Below are positions 49,491-62,061 of a stretch of 63,920 bases of DNA, piece by piece. The translations under genes were made by a program, and so were the position numbers. Under the pieces are notes generated by a model. The model was not told where the DNA came from, did not search any database, and saw nothing but the letters and a program-made list of their open reading frames with translations. The first letter of the stretch is position 1. Every line of letters starts with the position of its first letter. The stretch is from Paramecium octaurelia (lineage: Eukaryota > Ciliophora > Oligohymenophorea > Peniculida > Parameciidae), in the NCBI GenBank assembly GCA_905182995.1, contig CAJJDP010000093.1:354148-418067 (forward strand), read 5' to 3'.

Positions 49491-50059
49491 ATTTGTTTAA
49501 TGATATAATGATCTCTAATTTAAGAGGAAATTGTTTTTTCATTTTAGAATTAATTTAAAACCCATTTAATAGAAGAATATTACTATTAATAAGAAAATCC
49601 CAATAAGTTTCAAACTTTAGCAGAATTATAATCAATCATTATTCAGGTCCTAGGCTTAAACTGTACTTCTTCTGCTGATTGAAATTGAAGTTCCAATTTA
49701 GGAAGTGTTTTGAGTCATCTTAAATACACTAGGCCTAATATAGCATATGTAATCAAATTGGATACAACAGCTAGTTTTAAAGGATTCTAGGTTTATTTTA
49801 AAATGGAAAATAAAGGTTGAGTTATTTTAAATATAATTCAGCAAATTTATTGATGATGTTTATATCCATAACCATAAATATAAAACAATTGGATAGGATG
49901 TTACATAAATCAAATTATAGGTGTTGTTTTAAATGCAAGATTTTATATTGCTGGCTTTATGATTAAAATATAAAATAATAAGAATACTTATAATTAAGAA
50001 ATTAAAAAACATTCTATTCTAGAACAAATAATTTTATCACCAAACTGCCTTTTTGTAAT

Positions 50060-50380
50060 TCATATTTAAAAGTTTTTTCTGCCAATCATAGACCAATATA
50101 ATAAATAATTGTTTTTTTCATTTTTTTTTTGCAATGCATAAGAAAATGCAGTCATGAGAGAATTTGTTATGAAGAGCGAAGAATGGAAGGAACTCACTCT
50201 ATGTGCATCTATTCCATTTCTGTTTATTGAAATCTCTGGAACCTAAAATATCTATTAAAATATCTTGAATGTAGTTTATACCAATTTACACTGAAAACAA
50301 ATTTTAATCATAGATGCTAATAATATATCTGGAATAAATTTTCTTGTATCTCCTGAATCATTATAAAAAATAGAATAGGC
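50060..50380 (-). pseudogene. Coding fragment, unknown
   Basis: Minus frame open for about 105 codons (DTRKFIPDILLASMIKICFQ, RVSSFHSSLFITNSLMTAFS) ending at TGA 50062-50060. The 78-codon standard-code ORF at 50317-50553 overlaps its 5' end in another frame. It is probably a piece of a decayed gene. Confidence 0.3.
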
Positions 50381-51013
50381 AATAGGCTGAGTGATGTGTC
50401 TTGGGCAAAAAAGGATTTTAATAAACAAAGTGTAAGATTTCTTTGAGCAACAAATAAAATCTTGTGGATTAATGATATTTCTTTATGCAAGATTAGAATG
50501 ACAATGAATTTGGAATGAATTGGATACGAATTTTGAAAATGCAACTTAAACATTGAAGATAAAAATCTTAATTATTAATTTTTAAATTATGAAGATTCTT
50601 TTAGTTTCATTATAGAAAATCCCTTCATTAAGTGCCAAATTCAAATTTGGATGCGAGGTAATATTTGTTCTCATTTAATATCGATAATATTCTTTTGCTA
50701 ATAAAAATCATGATTCATTTACCTTTGTTTCATTAAAGAGATTCCTCTCTGCAGAATAATTCAATCGAATTTTTATAATGTTTTGTAATCTTAGTAATCG
50801 CAGTTATAATTTATAGATATTTGATATCTTCCAATAGATGGCATTCATTTATTGGTAATATTTAACTTAATGATTCTACTTTAAAAGCTATTGTTTTTCA
50901 TATTTATTTATAGTTTCCCATCTAATTCAATTTAGGTGCGACCTTAATCTTATTTAATTAAAGGAAAGTGTTTTAGAGAGCAACCATGGCATTAACAAGT
51001 CATAATTAAAAAT

Positions 51014-51525
51014 TCATGAAAATTTATAATATGCATCAACTTTTAGAATGTGCAAATCTTAATTGTATGTATTACCTCCCACAGTTAATACATCAAATCT
51101 TTCAACAAATTAATCTGGAAATGTAATCTTCACTATTGATGTTGCTAAATTACTATCATAAATTTTAGTTTGAACTCCATTCAACACAGCAGAAACAATT
51201 ATTGTATAAAATCTGATACCTTCACCTAATCGATAGCCTAAATCCCAAAGCCAAATTTTGAATGCATTCAACAAATATTTTTACATTATTGAAATGGAAA
51301 TTGCTTTGGTTTATCAAACATACGGTATAGGGTACCCCATCAGTCATAATAGTATAAGCATCATCCTTTAAACAAGAGCCATAATTTCTATCCATAAAAA
51401 TATGATATCTTGCTTGGGAGATCAATGCTCCTATTATAGCACGCTTTTGTGATTTTTCTTCAATAATTATTCTTAGAACTGAATTTACTTCAAGCATTCC
51501 TGTTTGGTTATCTAAGTTAAGAAAA
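51014..51525 (-). pseudogene. Lectin-like (LamG/ConA-type?) domain gene, one frameshift
   Basis: The first part (51497 leftwards) reads MLEVNSVLRIIIEEKSQKRA, YTIMTDGVPYTVCLINQSNF. The second part, in a different frame from about 51255, reads KIWLWDLGYRLGEGIRFYTI, ..FPDQFVERFDVLTVGGNTYN, DLHILKVDAYYKFS and stops at TGA 51016-51014. The beta-strand rhythm and GGNTYNQDLHI-like ending recall concanavalin/laminin-G-like carbohydrate-binding modules, but the assignment is tentative. A one-base indel near 51255 separates the halves. No complete signal peptide is visible upstream (MKGELILIIYLFLTQI at about 51570 is a candidate in another frame). Confidence 0.45.
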
Positions 51526-52112
51526 GGTAAATAATAAGTATTAATTCACCCTTCATTTTCAATATAATAAGCAATAAATAATAATTAAGCTTTAAACTTG
51601 TAACTTACTTGTTAAAGTACTTAGAGTAATTTGGTTTGAGGCTTGAGAAGTTCATTATCTATTTTGTTTTCAAAACCGGAAGAAGCATTTTCATTCTCTT
51701 ATTACCCCAGGTTTATTGGTTGTATAGAGTTTTCTTTAGAAAATGTTTGGTAGTATTGGGATGTTTTATCCAACTCTAATAGCCGAAAGCAATCTTACTA
51801 TGATGAGACGGCTTTAATCTACAAAACGTTTCTATTGTTGGGATTATTGTTGAATAGTTTCATTCTGGGAAATCAGATATAATTATTTTTAATACTAGTA
51901 ACCAATTCGTTTATTATCACCTATCGAAGTACCATCACTTCAATTTGTTGAACGACTATTTTGACTTTAATTTTAAATGCATTTTAACGATGAAGACTCG
52001 ATTGCTGTATGTTTAATGATTGATTTTAATTTATTATTTTATTAAAATAGTATTAATCAGAATTGCTCGTCATAGTCATTGAAAATAATATCAAATTTAA
52101 TTTTAAATAAAA
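51526..52112. other. Spacer with minus-strand coding debris
   Basis: About 51600-51850 has a Gln/Asn-rich minus frame (LLELDKTSQYYQTFSKENSI.., LLKPQTKLLQVLQ) open for about 80 codons. It may be the 5' part of the lectin-like gene or another remnant. The rest is AT-rich. Confidence 0.3.
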
Positions 52113-54337
52113 ATGGGTTGTTGCGTGAGTGCAGCTAATGAAATTAAAGAACCTAAAATTTTGAATAACAAACCTATACAATTTAGTCATCCTTAGATAT
52201 AATTTTTGGATATTCAAAGTAATCAAGTTGATGAGGAGGATGCAAATGGGGATGAAAGGAAAACATAGATGTAAAGGAAAAAAAGACGTCCCTCCTCCTT
52301 GCAAATACCCAAAACCTATGAAAATGATCATCGTGAGGATATTCAATTTGAAATACAATAATAATAATCTGTAGAGCCTTAAAACCCCAAATTACCTAGA
52401 AATGAAAAATTGCACAAATTAATTCAACTTGGAAGGGAGTTTGTTGGTTTCTGGAATGACTCCTTTTATGATATTTGTTAAAGGGCTCCAATTAACATTA
52501 TATTGGAATATATAACAGATTATCCTTCAAACTCAAATAGGCTATTAAGTATTCAACAAGTTAAGGTAAGAATATTGCACATTGCCTTTCTATGAATAAA
52601 GACATCTCAGAAGAGAATGAATCAATCATTATGAATATTTTGTCACAATTATCTTCTTGTGGATAAGAAAAATAGATGTTAAAATAATTACTACTTCAGC
52701 CCTACAATGATTTTCTTCCATTGATTTCTTAATTGGATTCACAGAAGGTAGTTTTAAATTCAGTTTGTCAATTTTTGAGTCAATTTATTACAAAGGAATT
52801 TGATTTAATCAAATTGCATATTCAAGCTAACATTCATTCACATCAAATAAAAAATTAGAGTAAAAAGGATCTTAAACAAAATGAAAACAATGTGTATCCA
52901 AGTTTGTATGAGAGATTCTATCATTTTTAAAAAAAAGGTAAAACTTTAGAAAAATAATATCCATTCAAAAAACCATCTACTTTATATTATCTAAACAAGT
53001 TTCCACAAACAAGAATTAGAAATTAAGAGTGGATTTCCAATTCATGTTGGAACTTTAAACTGATAACACCTATTAAGTGTGACAGAGACATAAAATATAG
53101 AATCAAAAGGAAATAATCTTTTCAGAATTCTATTAATTCCAATAACTGAATGTTAAGTTGAATTTAATTAAACTAAGTTAGAAGGAATTCATTGAATAAT
53201 ATGCCAGTAGAAAAACAATATCTATTGTAGTTTAGGATCTTTACAAATATAATGATATTTAGGTGATTTAATTGAAGGATAAAAACAATAAAAGGAATGG
53301 GTTGTTGACTTTCCATTCTATATTTTGAATGATTCAATCAAATTTTAAGAATGTTTATTACCACCTATAGCATTTAAGGCATTTTTAATAAGCTTTTTAA
53401 CTCTGTGGAAAAAGTAAGAGTATATTCTTTAATTGACAAGAAGGACAATAAGAAATTGATTTGGAGAATTAATGCAACTTCATTTTTGAAGGTCTTTGTA
53501 AGCAAATTAATTGATTAGCAGAGTGGAAAATACTCTCGTGGATACGAATTGCCTTCTTGATAAACCATTTTTATTTGGTAATACCCCTTATTTGCTGTAT
53601 AATTAGATATTAATTATACGGTTGAATGTGAAAATCGAATCAAACCCCTCATAAATAATTCAAATAACAAATAATATCATTGTTCCAGATGCTAGCATTT
53701 AATTGTATCATCATAACATCCAAAAAATTTACGACTTTTTAATTAGATTTTCAGAGCTGTTCAACAAAATTCGTTTATTTTTAATAAATTAAAAGTTGAT
53801 AGATGCTTGATTAGTTATACTAATGAAATGATATACCTTTGCTACAAATTAGTAACATTTTCAATGGATCATTCACAATTATAATCTATATTTTCAGGAG
53901 AGATTTTGAGAGTGACGTCAATTTAAAATAATGAAATAAGCATTTGGTATATTTTAAATCAACACTATTATTATTTCACAACGGATTTATCTAAATATTT
54001 GGAAAATTCATTTATGAATGAAAAATTCAGCAACTTGTTTTATATCAGATTAAACTGTCTTTTGAATTCTATCAAATATAAAAGGAATTTGAATGAAATT
54101 CTGAATTCAAATACTAGATAGATTGTTAAATCTAATGAAGGATTTATCTTAAAGAAAGTCTACAACTTAAATAAATACATCTAATAATACACATCTCTAA
54201 AATTTCAATTTGGTTTTTAATTGACTACTTCATTTTACATTAATAATTGCGAAGAAGGTGATTTTTGCGCAATATTCCTCAAAAATAAACAATTAGCCAT
54301 TAAATGCTCAAAGTTTGAAGTCTAAAATATCAGTTGA
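52113..54337 (+). pseudogene. Myristoyl-type MGCC protein, several frameshifts
   Basis: ATG 52113 starts MGCCVSAANEIKEP, a strong N-myristoylation and palmitoylation context. The frame continues 150 codons (EKLHKLIQLGREFVGFWNDS). After a frame change near 52567 it reads NIAHCLSMNKDISEENESII, ..FLPLISQLDSQKVVLNSVCQF, ..RNQEWISNSCWNFKLITPI to about 53140. Further changes near 53140, 53385, 53570 and 53780 connect EWVVDFPFYILNDSIKFQEC, VYSLIDKKDNKKLIWRINAT, IVPDASIQLYHHNIQKIYDF and a last 180-codon stretch ending VQNIS at TGA 54335-54337. In total about 740 residues of one protein are distributed over several frames. Family not recognised. The number of shifts argues for a pseudogene rather than sequencing error. 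Confidence 0.6.
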
Positions 54338-56000
54338 TTAAGATTGTATTTGTTTTGTTCCATTTGTCCTAAACTCACTTTTACCTACAATTTTTATAAT
54401 TATTGATATAGGGAAGGTTCAGAGTTAATTGGATGCAGCAAAATGTGGATCTCATCTCCTACTTAATATTGACTTTATCTTTGACTATTATATTTAACAA
54501 GTGTAGGATGTTTGAAACTTTTGAACTAGAATAAGTTGATAGAAAAACGATTTACTTTTGGTATTAATATCAATTCTTTAAATTCTAATGGATCTGCTTT
54601 TTCTTAATTGTGAATTATTAAATCCATATCAATTATTGATAGCAATTCTACCTAATCAGTCGAATTCACACCATAAAATATTGCTTTAGGAATTAAATCT
54701 ATTTTTTTTTCGAAGTTTTATTCTACTTTATTTATTTATTTTGATTTATTTTCTATTTAAATAATCTAATATGAAATTTGAAAACCTAAAATCAAAGTAC
54801 TTGCAATAATTAATGATTATCACATCATCTACAAATGAATAGAATGAATATTTATTATTAGTTGTTATTTCATCGGTATGCGATATATTTATTGCTTTTA
54901 TTTATCTTTCTTTATCAATAATACTTACAAGTTGATGGATGTATTAGGCAATCAATGTGATATCTACAAATGCTTATATAAACTCCAAATCAGGTTATCT
55001 CTTAAAATTAATTTGGGTTTGATTATCATTGGTAATTTATGACTCCAAATGATGAACTCTAAAATTTATGATCAGATGATAAAAGAATTTTGAAACTTCT
55101 TCTATTTCAGGAAAAATAATTTTGGTTTCCCCCAAAAGAGAGTACACTTAGAGTGTTTGATCTTTAGGTTTAATTAAGGTTTCTCCTTCATGTTTGAGTG
55201 GAGCAAAAATAAATTCAATTTTATTAATCAAATTCTTAGTAATGTTAATTTTAATTGATGAGATTGATTAAACCCCAAAGAACATCAACAATGAACTATT
55301 TATAGAATTTTGATTTTTATTTGATATAAATTGTTCATAACCCGTTAAGAAATTGATTCTGCCTAAAATTTTCAGCAATAATTCTCTCTGCTGCTCTATG
55401 TACTTAATTATCAAGTTCATCATCAAATATAAGAAATACTTCCAGAAATTCCTCATGTTATTTTTGAAAATTATTAAGTTCCCTTTAAAATTTATAACTT
55501 TTAGCATTTGATTCAAAATAACATGCAGTATTTATTGGTAAGGTTGGTATGGGATCTACTACAAAAGTATCCTCATAGATTCTGACAAAAACAGTGTTTG
55601 GTTGTGTCACTTATTGCTATCGTGTCATATTTGTCAAAAATATTGGAATTTAGACTGTTGCTAAGCCAACTCCATATAAATTATCTATTTTTTCTTATTC
55701 CAAATTCTCATCGTCTTCATTGCATATTTCAATTATATGATTAATGAAGTTTTTCTCATTGCAAATGAATAAGTCGTTCTCCATATCTGTAATAAATAAA
55801 TTAAGAATGTTATTATTAAATAAAGGATCGCTTGTCCATGCAATTTTGAATATTACTATGGCCTGAATATCCTCTAAATTAATCGATAATTACCTTTTTT
55901 CACTCGAAATATATATTTTATCTTTTCTATAATCTTCAAATACCAAAACACCCTGGTTTTGTAACAGATTCTGTTTTCTATTTAAAATTTTGAATAATAA
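54205..56000 (-). pseudogene. Membrane-anchored? protein gene with two frameshifts
   Basis: Minus strand. Segment 1, about 55990-55355: a hydrophobic LLLLLFKIL lead, then FEDYRKDKIYISSEKRQLSI, ..FLTNMTRQQQVTQPNTVFVR, ..AAERIIAENFRQNQF. Segment 2, about 55350-54690 in a new frame: IKINITKNLINKIEFIFAPL, ..LGETKIIFPEIEEVSKFFYH, ..LEFIQAFVDITLIAQYIHQL. Segment 3, 54700-54205: IPKAIFYGVNSTDQVELLSI, ..VGDEIHILLHPINSEPSLYQ. Each is TGA-free for 150-220 codons, so this was a protein of about 590 residues. It converges with and overlaps the end of the MGCC remnant. Family unknown. Confidence 0.55.
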
Positions 56001-58845
56001 TAATAATAATGTAAAGACTCCTAAACTATTTCATTTGTTAATTTAGCAAAAAAGGAGGATGATGAAACTTAATTTCATATAAAAGAATATGTTTGAGTAT
56101 TCAAAGAATATATTAAAATAGTTCACTGTTAAAAATAAATAATAATTAATTCTCTAAAAAGAAAGTCTGATAATTCAATTAAATGTTAGAAAATTTTTTT
56201 TGAATTTGTGCTTTAATTAAGAAAAATTAGATCGAATCGCATTTAATAACTTTTATGCCAAAATGAATAGTGTTCTAGTGTCCAGAAAGATTCAAATTTA
56301 TTCATTAACTTTCAGGAAAGCAATTTTGAATGTAAAAATTCTAAGTAATTAAAATAGTGTTTAAAGACAGATCTAATACTATTGAATAAATTTAAAAAAT
56401 TGATTTGATAAATCCTTAAACAAAGACAGTGAATCATCAAAAGAAAAATTACTTAGAATCTGAACATACCTTCTTTGATGGAGACTTTGTCTTTATACTA
56501 TGAAATAATGAATCCAATGGATTTTTGCTGTTATTTAAACATAATAACTAATTATAAAATACATTTTTTTTTCTAAAATGTATCAACATTGCACTATTTG
56601 GTTTCAAATTTATAATGGTTAATATAGATTTTCAAGAAACTCTATTGTCTATAGTCTAAATAATTTGGAAAATATCATAATTTTCAGTAAAATACTTGGT
56701 TTAATAAAGTATAATCAATTGTTGTGAACAATACATTAGATATAATGAATAACAGGTTTCAAAATTGGCAATATAAAGTCGAAAGAGAATTACATAATTA
56801 GATACAATTATAATTAGTAAAATCTAAAAAGGAAACAAAAAAAAATGAATATTATGAAAAATCGATAACAAATTAAAAAAATCCCAATTATGGTTGGATT
56901 CTGAATCAAATTTAGATGATCAATAGCCGAGACACCTAAAGCATAAATTCCAATACAATTTAAACGTAGTCTAGTAATTCTATTCTAATAAATTTTGAAT
57001 TTCATTTTCTTCTATATTATTGCTTTTTCTAAGATTCCCCCCTATTTATTGCATCTTTATTTTCAATAGATTCATTGTTACAGATATAGTAAGGTTATTT
57101 TATTGTGGATAATTATTATCTAATTAAAATCTAAAATAATTTTGACTGACTTTATAATTCAACAAATTCAAATATCAAGATAACTTAATAATTATAGGTT
57201 AGCTGTGTTGTAAAGTGTATCTGAAATTTTAGAATAAATTTCTTTGAATTTATATTTTAAGTGATTTGTAAGAATAGTGAAATTCTTATTTTAGTGAATA
57301 CAATTTTGGTTACAAAGAATAAATGAAAATGGTTTGGAATATATAATGGTTGTATTTAAAATTCATTGCGTTTTGAATTAAAATAGCGAATAAGGCATAA
57401 ATCCAATTTCATATTCTATAAAAAATAAAACACATCCGAAAATATTTATCTGTTCCATTAAATTATCTAAAACTTTAAATGAGTGTTTCCGAAAATACTA
57501 TTAGACCCAAAGGTTGATTTGTAAATACGCTTTTATTAAATACTATATAAAATGAATTATTCTAAGATATTTTTATTTTTTCATTTTTTAATGATTTTCT
57601 GAAACCATTGATGAAAAACAGAATTTATGCTTTTCGAAAAAGATTATCTCCAAATTTATGGAAAGCGTTTGCAAAACCTCATATAAAAATATAGTACAAA
57701 AGCTTAATGTAGACTGGCTTTTAGTAGAAAATAAGTCAATTAGAGCTTATTGAGAGTAAACTTCATATTATTAAAAATTTTTTCGCTACTTTGATAGAGG
57801 ATTGCTTTTTATTTAACCAATTTCAATTTAAACTTCAAACTAGAGTAATTGATATATCCGAAATTCAAGTATCATAAATGATGCAAGTAAATATTTAAAT
57901 GTAAATTTTAAAAACAACTTTAAGCAACCCAAATTATGTTCAATATATTAAAGTATTTTAATAGTTTATACTAAAATATAAAATAATAATCTTTAATTAG
58001 GGCCTCTAATTATATCTCAATGATAACATAATCTAGATATGGACTTGGATAGGTTTCAGTTTTAATACCTTTCTTTATATTTAAAATCTTTTGATAGCTT
58101 AACCTATATATAGCTATTTATGAGGGTTTTTATTAATTAATAGAATGATATCTGTAAATAATGGTAATTAGATCTGAAATTTACTAAACATCTAATCAGG
58201 TTTTTCTAGTTATTCTGTATGTCTAACTTGACAAGGCATAAAATTAATCATTACAAATTATTCCAACTCCATTAAATCTATCTCAATTTAGTTTAAGAAG
58301 CAAGTATAACCTCAAAAATAAATTATCATTCATGATTTTTAATATTATATCCAGAATAACGAAGAAACAATTTAATTAAGAGAAGGATTTTTATTTTTTC
58401 AAATATTGCTTTATTTAATGTAAATATAGAATAGTTTGCAAAACAGTTAATTATTAATTCAGAAAGATTTTGAATAATTCACCACTCATTTAAAATAAAC
58501 ATGAGTATGAAATATTTTGTTGTATGAAATTAATTATGTGTTGATAAATTTCAATAAAATCAATTTGAAGTAGAAAGACAATATATAGAAATAATTTTAA
58601 AATATAAAAGACCTTTTAATTCAAACTTTTTAAGGTGATTAAATCTATTTATTACTCTTTCTTTATTAACTTAAGTACTATTAAATCAACTTCATTTCGT
58701 TGTTAACTCTACATCTAACTCTTACATTCTAGAATTTAAGTAGGTCATCGGCCTCCTTTCTTCTTTATAATCTTATATCATTATAATAACTCAAATTAAA
58801 AACTTAATAACAGAAAAGCAAGCATGTTCTTATTGATAAAAATGT
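56001..58845. other. Long AT-rich region without genes
   Basis: I found no supported gene. Open frames of up to about 90 codons (e.g. plus strand 56880-57150) are within chance expectation when only TGA stops translation. There is no RNA structure of note. Confidence 0.5.
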
Positions 58846-59070
58846 GATGAGAATCACAACCGAAAGATTCCGTCTCTTCTAGAGATGAATTCAAGAGGAA
58901 TCAATTCAATATTCAAGATTTATGTCTAGACATTAATTTTATTCAGACCCTGAATTCATTAGCTAGAAAATAAGTGCTCTGAACTAGTTAGTTGATTATA
59001 TTGAAATAAAAATCTTGTTGTCGTATTATTAGTAAAACTAGTATTCGGAAAAAGTAGATTGAATGAATTT
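58846..59070 (+). pseudogene. Short coding-like fragment
   Basis: Plus frame QPKDSVSSRDEFKRNQFNIQ.., LDINFIQTLNSLARKQVL then TGA, continuing KSCCRIISKTSIRKKQ in frame. It is somewhat GC-richer than the flanks and lies just before the duplicated block. It may be a remnant of the same element as the ORF at 59731. Family unknown. Confidence 0.3.
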
Positions 59071-59504
59071 ATTGAATCAATTATTAATTAATGTAAAGTT
59101 GTTTCAAATTGGCTGAATTAATTCCTGATTATATGGCTATTCAATAAACCTAAGTATAACTAAATAGAATATCCTAAAAAAAAGTTAGCTTTTAACATGT
59201 GAATTGGTCTCTACAAGAGAATTAAATTATAATAATTTAGCTTTTAATGTCAAATAATTTAATAAAGTTAATTATTGTTAAAGGTTTATAATGCAAATTT
59301 AGGAGATCACAAGTTAAAAGAAATGCAATATATTATTGCTTGAGGATACTAAGCAAAGAAGAGTAGGTTCTATAGGTGTATAATCTACACTATATTCTAG
59401 AGTTGAATTTCATCAATTATTTGATAGATTTTTTTCACCAAGTTCTTACCTCTAAACTTCACTTTTTTCTCTAAAATAAATTCTGATTCTTATTTATTTT
59501 AAAG

Positions 59505-59533
59505 TATTATTAAGGCACACCTCCACATTGGTG
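59505..59533. mobile_element. Putative IES (29 bp, TA-bounded)
   Basis: TATTATTAAGG...CATTGGTG followed by TA at 59534-59535. Precise removal leaving one TA gives exactly the sequence of copy 2 (AAAGTATAATTG). Paramecium IESs are TA-bounded, and the most abundant size class is 26-31 bp. The ends (TATTATTA; complement of the other end TACACCAA) match the loose TAYAGTNR consensus only partly. An internal ACACC/GGTGT inverted repeat is present. Confidence 0.7.
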
Positions 59534-59730
59534 TATAATTGAAAAAAGTACAATTAAAATCCTAAATTGATGATGATATCATAGGTCAATAAATACATTC
59601 ATTTGGATTGACCAATTTATTATTTTGTATTACAATTAACAATTAAAAAAAGTCTGAATACATGCATTGATAATAATTTGCCTTGAAGAAAAGACCCATT
59701 TAAAAGAATTGAATAAGAATCAAAAGAAAT

Positions 59731-59999
59731 GAAATTAACTAAATTATGATATCAATTATAATTACACTCTTGGAGGGTCAGATGAAATTCCAGATCACCA
59801 AATAAGGTCTATTACCTAAAATTCTAAAGGAAGAGAGTTGATGGGTTGTCTCTTGACAATTTCAAATTTTGGAAAATCAAAATTCGATATCAATTGGATG
59901 GTTAGAGATGGTAATTCAAAACATTCAGTTTTGTTTACCAAAAACTTCTTGCGTGTAGAAACTATCGAGGGACATTAAGCATTGTGGAAATACTTTTGA
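59731..59999 (+). pseudogene. ORF fragment inside repeat copy 1
   Basis: A frame of about 88 codons ending at TGA 59997-59999: YNYTLGGSDEIPDHQIRSIT, RELMGCLLTISNFGKSKFDI, HSVLFTKNFLRVETIEGHQA. A second protein-like frame follows (FEINRKQLSLQHLIVKRRQR, RRDNKKIVGIRFLLIFIQNY) with several TGA. The composition is coding-like. The sequence recurs in copy 2. No family recognised; an old transposon gene is one possibility. Confidence 0.35.
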
Positions 60000-60673
60000 T
60001 AAGTGGTTTCAATCCTCCTTACATTAGAAGCACAGTCATCATTTGAAATTAATAGAAAATAGTTATCACTCTAACATCTAATTGTTAAAAGGAGATAGCG
60101 TTTGCTGAACCTCTTCATAGGTGAAATGGGCTCCTACATTAATAAAATAATGGTTAAGGGAAAAGATCGAAGAGATAATAAAAAAATTGTTGGAATCAGA
60201 TTCCTGCTAATCTTCATTTAAAACTATGGACAAGATCTTGGATGGAGAGATCAAAAATACATCTTGCTATTTTTAAAGCATGTGTGAGAACTTCTACATC
60301 CCTGTGATTGATGGCTCTCATCAGACAGTGGGAATGAGGATGTTATAGATGGGTTTTATGGAAAAATGTAGTTTGATGAGTGGAGCAGTTAAGAGATCAA
60401 AGCAAATTGAAGAGACGAGAAGAAGGATGCAATATGAGGGTTTAGCTTGAATAACTGGTTTGGATAATGAAATTTAAGTAAAGTAAGGCATTAATCGAAA
60501 CGATTAAGGCTTAGCTTAAAAAAGGGCTAAATGAGGTAGAATAAAACTACAGTGAAAACTGTAAGTATAAATTGACACATTGAATAGGCAATTAAAAAGC
60601 AAAGATGAAATATAAGTATATGGACATAGATATGTAATAGTTAAGTTAAACAATTAAGAGATCAGGGTATACT

Positions 60674-60674
60674 N
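60674..60674. other. Single N joining the two repeat copies
   Basis: One ambiguous base sits exactly between two near-identical 1.4-kb sequences. That is what an assembler leaves when it abuts alternative versions of one locus. Confidence 0.9.
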
Positions 60675-62061
60675 TTTAATAAAGTTAATTATTGTTAAAG
60701 GTTTATAATGCAAATTTAGGAGATCACAAGTTAAAAGAAATGCAATATATTATTGCTTGAGGATACTAAGCAAAGAAGAGTAGGTTCTATAGGTGTATAA
60801 TCTACACTATATTCTAGAGTTGAATTTCATCAATTATTTGATAGATTTTTTTCACCAAGTTCTTACCTCTAAACTTCACTTTTTTCTCTAAAATAAATTC
60901 TGATTCTTATTTATTTTAAAGTATAATTGAAAAAAGTACAATTAAAATCCTAAATTGATGATGATATCATAGGTCAATAAATACATTCATTTGGATTGAC
61001 CAATTTATTATTTTGTATTACAATTAACAATTAAAAAAAGTCTGAATACATGCATTGATAATAATTTGCCTTGAAGAAAAGACCCATTTAAAAGAATTGA
61101 ATAAGAATCAAAAGAAATGAAATTAACTAAATTATGATATCAATTATAATTACACTCTTGGAGGGTCAGATGAAATTCCAGATCACCAAATAAGGTCTAT
61201 TACCTAAAATTCTAAAGGAAGAGAGTTGATGGGTTGTCTCTTGACAATTTCAAATTTTGGAAAATCAAAATTCGATATCAATTGGATGGTTAGAGATGGT
61301 AATTCAAAACATTCAGTTTTGTTTACCAAAAACTTCTTGCGTGTAGAAACTATCGAGGGACATTAAGCATTGTGGAAATACTTTTGATAAGTGGTTTCAA
61401 TCCTCCTTACATTAGAAGCACAGTCATCATTTGAAATTAATAGAAAATAGTTATCACTCTAACATCTAATTGTTAAAAGGAGATAGCGTTTGCTGAACCT
61501 CTTCATAGGTGAAATGGGCTCCTACATTAATAAAATAATGGTTAAGGGAAAAGATCGAAGAGATAATAAAAAAATTGTTGGAATCAGATTCCTGCTAATC
61601 TTCATTTAAAACTATGGACAAGATCTTGGATGGAGAGATCAAAAATACATCTTGCTATTTTTAAAGCATGTGTGAGAACTTCTACATCCCTGTGATTGAT
61701 GGCTCTCATCAGACAGTGGGAATGAGGATGTTATAGATGGGTTTTATGGAAAAATGTAGTTTGATGAGTGGAGCAGTTAAGAGATCAAAGCAAATTGAAG
61801 AGACGAGAAGAAGGATGCAATATGAGGGTTTAGCTTGAATAACTGGTTTGGATAATGAAATTTAAGTAAAGTAAGGCATTAATCGAAACGATTAAGGCTT
61901 AGCTTAAAAAAGGGCTAAATGAGGTAGAATAAAACTACAGTGAAAACTGTAAGTATAAATTGACACATTGAATAGGCAATTAAAAAGCAAAGATGAAATA
62001 TAAGTATATGGACATAGATATGTAATAGTTAAGTTAAACAATTAAGAGATCAGGGTATACT
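60675..62061. repeat. Direct repeat copy 2 (1,387 bp), IES-free form
   Basis: Starts TTTAATAAAG and ends GGGTATACT, after which unique sequence (AGAAGAGGTGG..) continues. It lacks the 29-bp segment of copy 1 and carries the same ORF fragment at about 61119-61387. Confidence 0.93.

Larger units (their letters stand above)
59258..60673. repeat. Direct repeat copy 1 (1,416 bp)
   Basis: From TTTAATAAAGTTAATTATTG to ..ATCAGGGTATACT. It is repeated essentially identically at 60675-62061 after a single N. The only difference I could find is a 29-bp TA-bounded segment (59505-59533) present here and absent from copy 2. Confidence 0.93.
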
